Shown here in pieces: positions 1 to 11,510 of a DNA stretch of 64,000 bases (positions are counted from its first letter, which is position 1; each line of letters opens with the position of its first letter). Position numbers and translations under genes: made by a program. The notes beneath the pieces were generated by a model. The model saw nothing but the letters and a program-made list of their open reading frames with translations, did no database searches and was not told the origin of the DNA. The stretch lies in NCBI GenBank assembly GCA_963921825.1, contig OY997594.1, positions 60,559,675 to 60,623,674 on the forward strand, read 5' to 3'. Source of the stretch: Erodium maritimum (Eukaryota; Streptophyta; Magnoliopsida; Geraniales; Geraniaceae).

Positions 1-1099
1 TCCAACGAGGTCCCGTGATTCGATCATCGCCTCCAAGCCTTCCATACCGGAAATGTTAAACATTATCCGACGCGATCAATCCCAAGACTTCAAGCCTTGT
101 CTCGATCCGTAAAGTCCTATTCACTTACGGGCACATGACCCAAAACCCAGTTTTGGTCATGTCCCGAGACAACTCCCTTTTGGCCATTCTCCATAAATGT
201 GTCGATGAGTTTCATCCTCCGATGTGACCCTTAGGTTTATGCATGTCAATAGATCAACGTAAAATCCCATTTTACTTGATCCTATTTAAGTGGCAACTAA
301 CGAGACTTTAGTATTGCCTGACACTGCATAACGAATCGACCCTGTCAATTTTAACCTTTCCGTCGTCCCTGTCATTATCCTTTTATCTCTGATATCCTGA
401 TTGAGATAAGGCATAGAGTCGTCATCCTTATTATTCTCAATCACTATTCCTTGATATGTGAGATGACTGAATATATGATACCCAGTATCATGTGCATGGT
501 CATGCTATTCTTTCAGTCACTCTCGATCAAGCGGCCGAGAACCAATATCTTTCTCATACCTCAGTATGAGGGATTAATCCCTTAGCCGTCTTTCGTGTCA
601 CTCATGTAGCCCGTCCCCAAGCCAATCATGGCCGTTATGGAAGCCCTGTTACGGACAACATTAGGCTCAGGTCAAACTCAGTTGTTGACTACACAGCGAT
701 CACAAAGACTCCTTGGTCTAAGGATGCATGACAAGCTACGACAATGAATATGTTCATGACTTGATCTATGGCACATATTCATGTCGGATCGTCCAATATC
801 ATGTCCCACATGATATCTATAATCAGACTACGGAATCCCATTCCAATGACTAACAGAACGTAAGCCATAAAGATCCATCTTTCATACTAGTCGTTTCTAG
901 TGAAGCTTTGTTGACTAGGGACCCATCGAGTGTGATCTATCTCGGTCTATGGTTCTATTCGCATGGTGGGCATAGATCAGAGCACACATCGATATATTAC
1001 TCCAACACATAAGTAATATAAAGTCGCTTTAATTTTATTTCTAACGATGATATATACATTTGGACATTTAGGATTGAACTACAAGCACTAAGACTAACA
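1..1099. mobile_element. 3' portion of a long LTR (truncated by window edge)
   Basis: This stretch matches, almost base for base with scattered substitutions, the segment from about 58715 to 59816, which is the main part of a 1.7 kb solo LTR near the other end of the window. Shared landmarks are CATTATCCGACGCGATCAAT near the start and AAGACTAACA at the end. The LTR ends in the canonical CA at 1099, and the next bases are LINE ORF2 sequence, so the LTR seems to have landed inside an older LINE. Only one end is visible, so I cannot tell a solo LTR from the end of a full element, nor see its target-site duplication. No coding sequence is seen. Superfamily is not determinable here. Confidence 0.75.
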
Positions 1100-2388
1100 T
1101 TGTGTCCATCACGGATGGGTCGAGTTCGACTGGAATCTCTCTTGTCTTCTGTTTTCTCATCCCTCCTTGTCTTTGGTTCTTCAGCATCTTGCTCAATTGG
1201 CTTAAGATTCCCATTTTCTAGAGATTTTAGACCTAAGCAAGGTTTGATGGGTGATAGGGCCTGGTTGCTTCACCTTTTTTTTGGGAGGATATCTGAGTCA
1301 CATATATTCCTCTATTAGTTATGTTTCCTCTCTTTTTATAGATTGATAGAGGAGTAAGGTCAGTCGATTATTCATTATAAGGTGTTCATTAGTTGGAACT
1401 TCACTTTTGGACGTCATCTTTTAAATCGAGAGCTCATTTCCATGGAGGGCCTCCAAACCTTTCTCTTAGGTATTCATCTCGAATCTTCGCGCCCATATTG
1501 GTTGTCCTAGTCTTTGGATTTTCATGGTTTCTCGACTTCGAGAGTTTTTATGCATGTTTTGTGTTAACATGGTGGACTCGGTTTTCTGGAATTATGTAGT
1601 TTGGAAGTGTGCTACTCCGCCTAAGTTCCAATCTTTTTCTTAGCTTGTCAATCTCGAGTCGTGGGAGGATCTTTTTATGTGTCTTATGTGTGGGAGACAC
1701 ATTGAGGACACCTCTCACCTTCTCGACACTCCTTAACTGACTTGGCATGTATGGTCCATGGTTCTTTAGTGGTGGGGGTTTCCTCATATCTATATTCTTT
1801 ATAAAGTTTGTACATCTCTTTTTGTCCCTTTATAAGGGGTGTGTCGGTTGGGCAAAGCTTGATCTCGTCCCAGTCTTTTTTGTTTCTGCTTTCTTTAGAT
1901 GGTTCAAAACGCTAGTATTTTCTTGGGTGCTTCTGCCATGAAGCGACAATCTTTCTCCGAAGAATACACTTGCGGCGCTTACATTGATCGAGATTGAAGG
2001 GCGTGCTTTGTCTCCTAGTTCCTAATGGGGTCATCGATTGATATTCTTTTTTAGCCTCGTTGAGCTCTCCCTTTTCTTTATTTCTTCATTTTTGTTTTTC
2101 CCTTCTCTCAGAACGTGGTCTCTTACCCCATATTTCTCCTCCTTTTTTTGGATCATGTGAGTTCTTGTTCAGGAGCCAATTTTAGGATCATTCCACTATT
2201 TTCAAGTAGCGATGAGACACGTTAAGTTCCGCTTCTTTGTGGCAAAAAAAAATCACCTTCTATGATCTCTTGTGACAATGTTCACTAGTTTAACGTATAA
2301 GATCCGAAGAATGATGATGCTCTTAATTTGAGTCGTACGAATGATTCCTTGTTTATTTGTCCTTTAGGTTTTATTGGATTTTGTTATT
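1100..2388 (+). pseudogene. LINE (L1-like) ORF2 3' remnant with zf-RVT domain
   Basis: Conceptual translation over about 1555-1800 gives the end of a plant L1-type ORF2: a W-K...P-P-K-F motif, then MCLMCG and HIEDTSHLL, the Cys/His pattern of the zinc-binding region that follows reverse transcriptase in plant LINEs (zf-RVT), then a W-rich block. The frame holds several stops (for example the TAG near 1645 and TAA near 1736), so it is dead. From about 1960 to 2377 the sequence is 3' untranslated LINE-like DNA with T-rich runs. The relic is bounded on the left by an LTR end and on the right by a second LINE inserted in the opposite direction. No other part of ORF2 was recognised. Confidence 0.6.
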
Positions 2389-4073
2389 TTTTTTAGCGAA
2401 AGGTGCAGATTTCATTAATTAAAATATGGAATGACATTAAGGTGCATCAGAGAGTCTCTGACCACAATAATAGGGAAAGAACACTTAAGAGTGATCGTTA
2501 TTCTTCTCACAGTAGAACCGTCCAAGACGGTTTTAAATTGGGGCTCTATGGGCGAGGACACGGTTGGAGGGAACGGGATACCAGAGATTAGAGACCTCGA
2601 CGGTAATAATGATGGTGGGAGGAAAAGCATCGACTAGAGACCTCTCCCAAAGCCAGTCCCTGATGCCTAGGCATGGCCTCATCCCTCCCGGCATGGCTTC
2701 TTCCCCGCGTGAGACTGAACTCTCTGTCCAGATGCAGACGGCTCCTTCCTCCGGCCTCCGACAGTTGCTTTTCCCCCAGCTTGGGGTTCTTGGGCTTCTA
2801 GAGCTCCTCCGCCGCCCATCCCACCACTTCCTAGGGGTGAGGGATTTGGACTCAGCGGAGAGCTTGTTCCCACCAGCCGGCCACCGGATCTTCGCGTGTA
2901 CAAAAGTCGGGGTGTGGGGGCTAGACCACCCCTAGAGGCCTAGCTTCTCCGGCGGAACACGGGGACCCTGGTTAGGTACCGGGACCATTGTTACGCCAGA
3001 TCCCATCCCCCGTGGTGATCCAGCAATAGGTAACGGGTCCATTGTCAGCGGGGCCGCGTCCGGATCCTCCCGATCCCCATCCAGGGCCGCCCTCTCGCCG
3101 CCATATGCCCCTTGGGATTAGGTCCGCATTCCCGAGACCCGGGAACCATCTCTCCTATGGGCAGGGACGGGATAAACCCCATCTGGGGGAACCCACACCC
3201 TTGTCCGCTGGTAAGTCCAACGTCGACGAGCAGCCATGGAAGAGGTCTCAACCATGATCTTCTGTTCCCCATACCGATCACGAATCGAGCATTGACATAA
3301 AGTCTTGATCCTCGTAACCCTAGTGACTTACATGCACTCCGTCACTTTCACAGTTGTACCCCCCTCCCGAGGTTCCTGGCGGGAGCCAATCCCTATCCCT
3401 TACAACACCCAACCCAGGCAGTAGACGCAGAGGTGGATGTCGCAGCGCCACTGGCAACGACGGAGCCCTAGCATGGGGAACAGACGCCCTAGACACCAGA
3501 GCAAGGTCTTGGTGACTGTGGGCCCTGAGAGGGATGCTATGGGACGCCCCCTAGAAGAGGACATGTAACTTGGATGCGAAGTTATCGAGAAAGCACCATG
3601 GGGGTTGGTGGGCGATCCCCGTGGGTCGGAGAACCCCGACGCTCCCAATGGAGCTAAAACTCGGGTCACAGAGGTCGTCGACAGAGGGGGCCAGGGCGAT
3701 GTACGTGGGAGAAAAGAAGGTGGATGTGGTAGGGACCGTAGAATAGGCAGAGGAGGGACTCCAGCCGATTCTGGAAGAGAAGGCATGACAATCAGTGTAG
3801 GGGTTACCGGTGGCGCAAGAGAGGCGGAAAGAGGGAGATGCGACGAGGGCTGTGGAAAAGTCATCTTTTCCCACCCGTATTTAAACCCCGCACCAGGCGT
3901 GGTCTGCGAGGTCAACAGGATGGGAAAGGCAAACATCGAGACAGCGATGCCGACAGGTCCAGGCGGCGCAGCAGTAACAGCGGCAAATGAAAGCTCCATA
4001 GCGCGGCGCAGGCTAGGGCTAGGGTTAGAGTAGGCTCTCAAATCGAGAGAGAGTTTCTAAAACAATCGTATAT
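2389..4073 (-). mobile_element. ORF1-only LINE derivative with target-site duplication
   Basis: Read on the minus strand, the element opens near 4073, has an ATG-led Pro/Ser-rich frame from about 3999 whose N-terminus (MELSFAAVTAAPPG) and the block TSQTTPGAGFKYGWEK closely match the copy at 50702-52157, and ends in a T-rich tail at 2389. It lacks any recognisable ORF2, endonuclease or reverse transcriptase. The same 11-base ATTTTGTTATT lies just outside both ends (2378-2388 and 4074-4084), which I read as the target-site duplication of L1-type retroposition. The reading frame is broken around 3400-2640. Family assignment rests on similarity to the other LINE ORF1 copies in this window; a database search was not possible. 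Confidence 0.7.
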
Positions 4074-4084
4074 ATTTTGTTATT

Positions 4085-5010
4085 CGTTTTATGGTTTATA
4101 TTTTTTTCTCGGGACCTATGCCATTTTTTAATGCAATTTTTATTTTCTGATAATATAAAGATATAATCAATATTTTGTTTTAGAGACGTTGCCGTGGTCA
4201 AAAGTAATTAGGCCGTAAAATGTAAGCCCAATGGGCTCCAAGTGATGTGCTATTGTGACATTCTAATGAGCCATGGGCCTTAAATTAACGGTAGATCACA
4301 CCACAAATATTGTTTACGGCTGTCATCACAGCCTTTTCTCCGTCACCGGTTTTTACTTTTAGCAGAATCTAACGGCCAGTTCACAGAACCAGTGGGCTGC
4401 ACGCTAGAAAAACAGCCGTTGATTAACATATGAGGGGTCGTAAAATGCGTCTGCACCTGAACACCGACGCAGAAGATCATAACTCCCTCTCTCTCTCCGA
4501 CTCGAATTCATTTCACACGTTCATCATCAGTTGCTGAGTCTCGCGTCCACGAGTCTTCGTGTCTCGGATCATTTATCTCTCTCTTTCGGTTCATTCTCTA
4601 GCACTGATCGTTGGCCGGAGGAGAGAGGCACGGCCTATGCTTATGGTGGTTCATCTCGCTGGCGCAGCTGACTCGGTTCAGAAGCTAGCCTCAACCGAGC
4701 TAGCTCGCTCGGAACTCAGAAACCAGGGCTGACCGTCGAGGTTTCCTTCTTCTGCAACAGGTCTGCGTTTTTTTCTTTCTCTTATGTTGTAATTTCTGAT
4801 TAATTTCTATGGAGCTCTGGATTTTCACCATGACCTCAAAACCCTAAATTTGAAAGTCACCGTCTTGATGATCTGTGCCTATTATAGCTTTCAATGTGGG
4901 AATTGGGATCTTTTAATTTTTGTTCAATCAAATTAGGCTTTTTCTGATTCGGCTTACCGTCAATTGTGTGGTGGAACTTAGGGTTTTTGGTTTTCATTGT
5001 TCAATTTGGG
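4085..5010 (+). promoter_or_regulatory. Upstream region and 5' leader of the RING gene, with probable 5' UTR intron
   Basis: No transposon was recognised between the LINE target duplication (ends 4084) and the RING gene. From about 4480 the sequence is rich in CT repeats (CTCTCTCTCT), typical of plant 5' leaders. A strong donor, CAACAG|GTCTGC, lies at 4760/4761, and TTAG at 4978-4981 is a plausible acceptor directly before GGGTTTTTGG. Splicing 4761-4981 would remove an upstream in-frame ATG (4966) and leave the ATG at 5011 as the first start. No clear TATA box was identified. The splice model is inference. Confidence 0.45.
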
Positions 5011-6249
5011 ATGGGTGATGAGTCATCTGACGCAATGAACCTGGATTTGAATCTGGGTCCTATCTCCGAGCCAGAGCCAGGATCGGGGTCAATACCTGGT
5101 GAAGCTGAGAATTTAGATGAACTAATGGAAGAACCTGCTCAGAGAATTAGAGAAGCAATCAGGCTTGGGGTCAGACAGCAGCGCTGGAGATGGAGACAAG
5201 TGCACGTTCCACCTGAAACTCGGAATATCTCCATGGAATTCAATCAACTGATGGCTAATCCTGCTAATGCGGGTTCGTTACAGGCCGGTGAAGGTAGTGT
5301 TGCAGCAGAAGAACGTATAGTTGAGGTATCTAAAGCATGTGAAAACCACAATGGTTTCTTGGAAGAGGATGATACTGAAAAGAAGGTTGATACAGAAAAG
5401 GGTAATGGCAATGATGGGAGCTTTTATGACTGCAATATTTGTTTTGATTTGGCTAAGGACCCTGTTGTGACTTCTTGTGGTCACTTGTTTTGTTGGCCAT
5501 GCCTTTACAAGTGGATACATGTATTTTCGGATGCAAAGGAATGCCCTGTGTGCAAGGGGGAGGTGACAATCAAGAATTTGATTCCAATTTATGGTCGGGG
5601 GAGTAATGTACATCAACAAGATGAAGACTCTAGTCTTAAAATCCCAGTTAGGCCTCATGCTAGGCGAGTTGAGAGTTTGAGGCAAACCATTCAGAGGACT
5701 ACGCTTGCTTTCCCCATGGAAGAGGTGATTCGAGATTTGATGAATCAACAGAACCCCAATAATGCCCGGGGAACAAGTTTGCTAAGCAGGATTGTGACTT
5801 CTCCTGCAATGCGCAGAGAGCAAAGTCACATTGTACCACCAGATGACATTGTGGATTTAACTCAGACTGGTACAACTAGCCCTGAAACCTGGGAACCCCG
5901 CCGTTTTCAGTTTGGGTCACTTAGGAGATCACACCCACATAGAGCCACTATTCTTTCTCCACTCACATCTACATTGAGTTCTGCTGAAAGGGTTCTTGAT
6001 TCATATATCCGCGTCCAGCCTACTGGAAGGAATCAAGAACATGCTTCTCTGATTGATGATAGTAGGGATTCTATCTCCAGTGTTGGGGCTGTTATGAACT
6101 CAGGAAGTCAAACACTGGACACAGCAGTGGAAATTGATTCTATGGTATCCCTTTCAACCTCATCTTCTAGAAGAAGAAATGATGCGTCCAGAGTTTCAGA
6201 TGTTGACAGTGGAGATTCACGTGCGCCTAGAAGGCGAAGATTGCACTAG
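5011..6249 (+). CDS. RING-type E3 ubiquitin ligase, RMA-like (MUSE1/2-like) family
   Basis: Single uninterrupted coding exon of 412 codons. A C3HC4 RING finger occupies residues 141-181 (C141, C144, C156, H158, C161, C164, C178, C181) with the family-typical SCGHLFCWPCLYKW and CPVCKGEV blocks and the following LIPIYGRG. RING proteins of this kind pass ubiquitin from an E2 to substrates. Upstream are an acidic N-terminus with NLDLNLGP (an LxLxL, EAR-like string at 11-15) and an Arg/Trp-rich helix near 45-63; the C-terminal half is Ser/Arg-rich, with DDIVDLT and a basic RAPRRRR end. RMA1-type proteins are ER-anchored by a C-terminal membrane segment; none is visible here, so a cytosolic or nuclear location is likelier. 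I chose ATG 5011 over the in-frame ATG 4966 because 4966 falls inside a probable 5' UTR intron and encodes an unrelated hydrophobic run. Assignment to the longer Arabidopsis RMA-like proteins (MUSE1/MUSE2 type) is from memory of the family layout. Confidence 0.88.
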   Translation: MGDESSDAMNLDLNLGPISEPEPGSGSIPGEAENLDELMEEPAQRIREAIRLGVRQQRWRWRQVHVPPETRNISMEFNQLMANPANAGSLQAGEGSVAAEERIVEVSKACENHNGFLEEDDTEKKVDTEKGNGNDGSFYDCNICFDLAKDPVVTSCGHLFCWPCLYKWIHVFSDAKECPVCKGEVTIKNLIPIYGRGSNVHQQDEDSSLKIPVRPHARRVESLRQTIQRTTLAFPMEEVIRDLMNQQNPNNARGTSLLSRIVTSPAMRREQSHIVPPDDIVDLTQTGTTSPETWEPRRFQFGSLRRSHPHRATILSPLTSTLSSAERVLDSYIRVQPTGRNQEHASLIDDSRDSISSVGAVMNSGSQTLDTAVEIDSMVSLSTSSSRRRNDASRVSDVDSGDSRAPRRRRLH

Positions 6250-8095
6250 GGAGAGTTCATTTCACCTAATTATTTTCCTTTCCCGTGGTCATCCTTTCCC
6301 AATACCTTGTAAGTATCATTGCAACCTCTCTCTTTTTGTATTCACCTATACTTCAAACTTTTGAATAACACAAGGTGATTATAATTGTTTCCAACCCTTT
6401 AAAAACGTTATTTTCCATGAGGGACCTGAGGATTTACTTAATTGAGACGGATTTGTAGTTTTTTAAAGCGGTATATATCGGTTACAGCTGTAAATAACCC
6501 TGCTAGCTTCACTTATCTGAGTAATGCTTTCTTCTACTTGTTTCTGTTAATTTTGGGGATAGATTACTTTTGACATTGTGATTCGCCAGAGAATATCATA
6601 TTTCATTCTACTTTCCCCTGCTTACTTGTTTGTACTAGTTGGATAGCGCTGCCCAAAATTGATGTTTTGGGGGTTTACTCATTTTGGTTAGATCTTGTCC
6701 CCTATAAGCAATCTACCGTCGTGTTAATACCTAACACAAGACAATGTAGTTTATGTAGCTTATGGGTCCATAACAAAAGCATAATTATGTAGTTTATGAG
6801 TATTTTAATGCAGGATAGAAATTTAGCACTTGGCAATCATAGTCCATGTTGTGCTTTAAATTGTGAAAAGGTTTGTGTAGATCAGACAATTTATTGGTGC
6901 TGTATTTTCAATTCTCAGCCTAAGGGAAAGAGGTTGATCTGATCACTAAGTTGCAGAGTTCAAACTCATATGAGTGTCCTAAGAAGCTTCTTGTCTGTCA
7001 AATGGGCTGTAACAGTACAAACTTATATGGCCCAACAGTAAACATTGGACCCAGGAAACAAACTGCAAACAAGAATATGATCTCATGGAGGTTGACTGAA
7101 CATGAGTCGTCAATGATGAGCATCCAATAGAAATGAGTCAACAAATCCATCATCATCATCATCCTCTTCTTCTCTTTCTTTTGCTTAATACTTCCATTAT
7201 TATTGGCTGAGTTTCATCAGGACAAGGTCATGTCATGACCATATCTTGATGATGATCATTACGATACTTGGAAATTACTTGACATCATGAGATCGAAATT
7301 TAGCATAACCAGTGTTTCTGTAGTTCTGTAAATAACGTGAGTGTGAATCATTGTCATCATCATCATGACGATTATTGTCATCATAGAGCATACACATATA
7401 TGTAGATATAAATAATGGGTTGTGTTGTTGGTGTGGGATCAGATCATATGGGTGCGAAGAGAGCATCCCAGGTTGAGGAAATGATGATGAAACAGAGCAT
7501 GACAAAGGCACAATAATGGTGTCCCGTAGACAAGATTCTCCCTTCTCTCACCCTTGCATTGCATGCCAATATGTCTCATCATTATTTATTCATTAATTAA
7601 CTAACTCCCTAATCAATATGTTTCAATACTTTGTGCCTACAAAGTTGGTCTCATCATCACCTATAGTTGATTGTCAATCAATTCTCTTTACACTGAACAT
7701 GATTATCCTACACCATGGCATGGAGTACTCTTATAATCATGTTTTCATGATCATTAGTAAAACAAATACTTTGATTACTCAAATATTAATCATTATTTAT
7801 TCAAGTTTAAAGTTCAGCAAGAAAGTTACATAGAGAAAGATAAAAGACATTCACTTAATAAAACAAATCAATTTGTTATTGAATATTAGGTATTAGTATC
7901 TTGGTTTTGTAATTTCCAGAAGTATTCGAGTTTGATCGTTATACTTTGAGTTATTCATTATATTGTGGAGGTTTATCTTACAACTAAAACATTAGCGTTA
8001 CTCTTCTGCATATACATCATACCAAACACGAGGCTACATAAGCTTAACCTAAAATATTTTAGGTGGCAACGACACTCTAATCCTAGATTATACTA
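6250..8095. other. Intergenic region downstream of the RING gene
   Basis: The first few hundred bases are likely the 3' UTR of the RING gene; a GTAAGT at 6308 could start a 3' UTR intron. The rest is AT-rich with short CAT/ATG-rich runs (for example near 7145-7165 and 7350-7390). The small open frames here lack codon bias or domains. No transposon ends or RNA genes were recognised up to the Harbinger element. Confidence 0.5.
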
Positions 8096-8412
8096 GAGCA
8101 CCCACATCGGTGCGAGGCTTGACAGCGAGGCAGGGGCAGGAGCTGGGGGGGGGTGCGGGTTCAGGGTCCGGTCCGGTGTGGAGGGGGTTTGGTGCGAGGC
8201 GTGAGGGGCGGGGGAGAAGAGGAGGGGTTCGGGGCAGAGGGGCGCGTGGACTGTTTCTGCCTCGCTGCCCCTTTGCCTCTCTATTGCCCAGTGAGGGCTT
8301 GACATGTGTCCAACCCAAAAAAAAAAAAAAACCGTTGCTGGTAGCAACGGTCTGAAACGGCTACTTTTTTTTTTTTTAATACAAAATATCAAAACAAATT
8401 ATTTTCCCCCAA

Positions 8413-8423
8413 CTATAAATACC
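8413..8423 (+). promoter_or_regulatory. TATA box of the Harbinger transposase gene
   Basis: CTATAAATACC lies about 100 bases upstream of the transposase ATG. The identical string precedes two other Harbinger-like relics, at 16863-16873 and, on the minus strand, at 45505-45515, which supports a shared ancestral promoter. Confidence 0.6.
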
Positions 8424-8523
8424 TCTCACCCATTTCATCAAATCCACAACATCATTTCTAAATTTTCTACTCCACATTTCATCTCCAATTCTCTACCTTT
8501 CATTTTCAATTCTCGAAAAAAAA

Positions 8524-9892
8524 ATGTCCGACGAAGAACGTCGAACAAGGGAGGAGCTCGCAGCCGAACGCCGCGAGGTCGAAGCCGAACTTCGGGCTTG
8601 GGAGCGAGGACTCCGGCGTAGAACCCAGAGACAGATACAGAGAGCAATGCCATAATTCGATAGAATGAGGCGACGGCTCGAAGCAGGAGAAGGTTCCCGG
8701 AGAGAGATTGACAGACGGCGTGAGCAAGGCCACGCCGACCTGATGAGGGATTATTTTGTCGAGAGCCCGATCTATGGCCCCGAATTGTTTAGGCGGCGTT
8801 TTCGTATGTCCAGACCATTATTTTTACGGGTTATGGAAGCGGTTGCGTCTCACGACATGTACTTTGTTCAGAGCTATGACGTTGCACGGCGGTTGGGGTT
8901 ATCAAAGCACCAGAAATGCACTACCGCGATACGAATGCTAGCATATGGGTGCTCTGCCGATTCATTGGACGACACACTACGTATGGGGGAAAGTATTATA
9001 CTTCAAATGTGTTCGACGTTTCTGTAAAGTCGTTATTGGGGTTATCTACGAGGAATACATGCGGAAGCCGAATGTGGCAGACATGACGCGATTACTTGAG
9101 TCGGGCAATGGCCGAGGCTTCCCCGGTATGATTGGCAGTCTTGACTGCATGCATTGGGAGTGGAAGAATTGCCCAGTCGCATTGCAAGGATCGCATGAAC
9201 GTGGCGATCACGAGAATCCAACAATTATGCTGGAAGCGGTTGCGTCCCGGGATACGTGGATTTGGCATGCGTTTTTCGGTATGGGTGGCTCGAACAACGA
9301 TATTAACGTCCTCAACGCCGACCACCTATTCGACGAAGGTTTCCGTGGTCGGGACATGACCGTGGATTTCGAGATCAACGGCCATCGCTACAACAAGCCG
9401 TATTATTTAGTTGACGGCATTTACCCTCAATGGGGTCGGTTCGTCAAGTCGATTCGCCATCCCTATTCCCGCAAATAGAAGTTGTTTTCCAAATGCCAAG
9501 AAAGTGCCCGGAAAGATATTAAACGGGTATTTGGAGTCCTCCAAGCACGGTGGCACATAATGTCAAGGCCCGCTCGGATCTAGGCTAAAGAGACTTTGTC
9601 TGATATGATGCATTGTTGTATCATTCTACATAACATGATCGTGGAGGACGAACGTGATCGCTATGAAGCAGGGGATAACGATTTATTTTTTGAGCCCCCG
9701 CCGGAATTACCTCAGGGTTTCGCACCACCTCAATCATGGAACCGATCCATGCCCTTGTCGTACCACCAGGAACTCCAAGCGCGAGTTAGTGTCATCAACG
9801 ATGCAACTCATCGGCAACTTCAACAAGACCTAATGGAGCACTTATGGAATCGGTCGGGCGGGACTTACAACTCCGACGATTCGGACGACTGA
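8524..9892 (+). pseudogene. PIF/Harbinger (HARBI1-like DDE) transposase, degraded
   Basis: Starting at ATG 8524 (after the TATA-like box at 8413), the frame encodes an Arg/Glu-rich N-terminus, then SPIYGPELFRRRFRMSRPLF and MLAYGCSADSLDD, both typical of plant nuclease-type (DDE_4) Harbinger transposases. Breaks: a TAA at 8653, a frameshift at about 9010-9025, a TAG at 9476, and another stop near 9580. The first catalytic Asp is in GSLDCMHW (about 9139) and the second in GGSNNDINV (about 9290). The third acidic residue, expected in the RKD-x-E-R-x-FGVLQ block, reads Lys (AAA at 9521-9523), so the DDE triad is lost. The frame resumes to TGA near 9890. It cannot encode an active enzyme. Confidence 0.88.
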
Positions 9893-10284
9893 TAATTCCT
9901 TGGTTTTTAGTTATGTATTTTTTTTATGTCTTTTTTTAAGTTATGTCTTTTTTTTGCATTTTATTTTAATGAATTTTTATTTCTATTAATGAAATTTTAT
10001 TTCTATTTTATTTAGTAATTGTCGATTTAAAAATAACGTTAACAATTCAATTAAAAACTTAATTAATTACACAGTCAGCATTTCTGAAAATAGAGCCCCC
10101 CATACAAGCCCCTCTGATGTGCAGTTCACTTTTTTTAGGGGGGGCAGAACCCTGAGCCCTGCCCAATCAGCAGAGGGTTCTGCCTCAGGGTCCAGGGTTC
10201 TGCCCCCCTTGATGTGGGTGCTCTTAGTGCAACACCCAAAAATCGTTGTTTTGGAATGAATTTTTCTCTATGTTCACACCTGTG

Positions 10285-11100
10285 GTTTTTTTAAGAATAA
10301 GAAACACCTTTCATTAATTATGAGAGAAAGTCATTATAGCGGTTAGTATCATTAAAAAGATAGTGACCCAATAACTCTCATAAACGAATCGTTTCAACAG
10401 AACTCGGTTATAGCACTCATACCTGATACAGAAAGATAAACAAAAACAGAAAACTAATCCAAAACTAAAGCCGGAAGTAAAACCAAAAGATGCCATATGC
10501 TATGAACAGCTCAAATGGGGTTTAAACGCTGCTTGGTTCCTACTTTCCAAGGAATCGTTTGAATGAAGACACCGAACTTCAATCTGGTGATATGGCTGGG
10601 AGGAATGACTCGTATCAGGGACTCTCTCCAGAGTAAGTCCCTAGAGCCATGAATGCCATTCATTCCTTTAGGCGGGGCTGTTTCCCAGCCCTCGCCTGAT
10701 CCTCTCGCGGCTCCGCCAATGTGCTCCTCTTCTGACCTCCGGCCCTAGGGAGGCTTATACCTGAACACCGAATGACGCTTATCTCTGAACACCCAGGGAT
10801 GCCTATCGTAGACTGGCCGAGACCCTGAGGGTAAGGCGTCATCCTCAAGCGGACCTGAGACCCCAGACTCGGGTTAGGTATCAAGTCCGGGGTTATGATG
10901 GGCTCCTTCCCCTTAGATGACCCGGTCTTAGGTACCAAGCCTGAGGTCAATGGTGTGAACCCATATGGTGTGGGAAGTGGTTCACGTCCCCAATTTTTAG
11001 CGTACGCCCAATCTTCCTTTGTCGTGTTGAACTCAAGAATTGAGTCATTAAAACAAGCCCCCCCCCCTACGGCGGCACCTCCCATTCGCAGTCTCGGACT
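10285..11100 (-). pseudogene. LINE ORF1 C-terminal part and 3' tail (left half of a split LINE)
   Basis: On the minus strand this continues the LINE at 14242-15425 beyond the CACTA insertion. It encodes a Pro/Ser-rich stretch ending in an Arg/Lys-rich GKQPRLKE (about 10660), which matches GKQPRQKE of the copy at 50702-52157, then a short untranslated part and a tail ending with TTTTTTTAAGAATAAG at about 10277-10293 (read in reverse, ATTAATGAAAGGTGTTTC plus A-rich end). No ORF2 lies between the ORF1 end and the tail. Outer target-site duplication was not found. Confidence 0.65.
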
Positions 11101-11119
11101 ATACACTACTACAGAAAAT

Positions 11120-11510
11120 CCACTTGCCTGGCGGATAAAATGGATCTGTCACTAAAGTTTTGACACTCTAGCCACGGATACATACATCCGTCAGCCAAGT
11201 GACACACTTGGTCGACAGATACAATATCATTAGATAAGGTCACTCATATCCGTCAGCCAAGTGAGAAAACCTTAGCCACGCATGTTGTATCCATCAGTCA
11301 AGTGACAAAACTTTGGCCACATATAATATTTCCGTGGATAAGGTCACTCGTATCCGTCAGCCAAGTGAGATAACTGTAGCCACGCATACTGCATCCGCCA
11401 GCCAAGTGAGCGAACTTTAGCCACGCATGTTGCATCCGTCAGCCAAGTGAGCGAACTTGGGCAATGGATCTACATCCGTCACCCAAGAGTGTTGACAAAT
11501 TTTTTCCAAC
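11120..11510. repeat. CACTA subterminal repeat array, left
   Basis: About eight imperfect copies of a motif containing ATCCGTCAGCCAAGTGA, spaced some 40-55 bases apart, alternate with partial inverted forms (ACTTGG). Equivalent units occur in opposite orientation at the right end. In CACTA elements such arrays bind the transposase; that role here is inferred. Confidence 0.7.

Larger units (their letters stand above)
8096..10223 (+). mobile_element. Complete PIF/Harbinger DNA transposon (inactive)
   Basis: The element has perfect 13 bp terminal inverted repeats, GAGCACCCACATC at 8096-8108 and GATGTGGGTGCTC at 10211-10223, flanked by CTA (8093-8095) and TTA (10224-10226). PIF/Harbinger elements duplicate a 3 bp TWA target, so one flank base has mutated. 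It carries its own TATA-like CTATAAATACC at 8413-8423, a transposase-like reading frame with several breaks, and AT-rich termini. Only the transposase gene is present; no Myb/SANT-type ORF1 was found inside these ends, which fits a non-autonomous or degraded copy. Confidence 0.85.

Noticed and set aside
4966-5010. Upstream in-frame ATG for the RING gene
   Set aside because: Encodes a hydrophobic run unlike the family and falls in a probable 5' UTR intron.
5278-5748. 156-codon frame antisense to the RING gene
   Set aside because: Shadow of the real coding exon, no domain.
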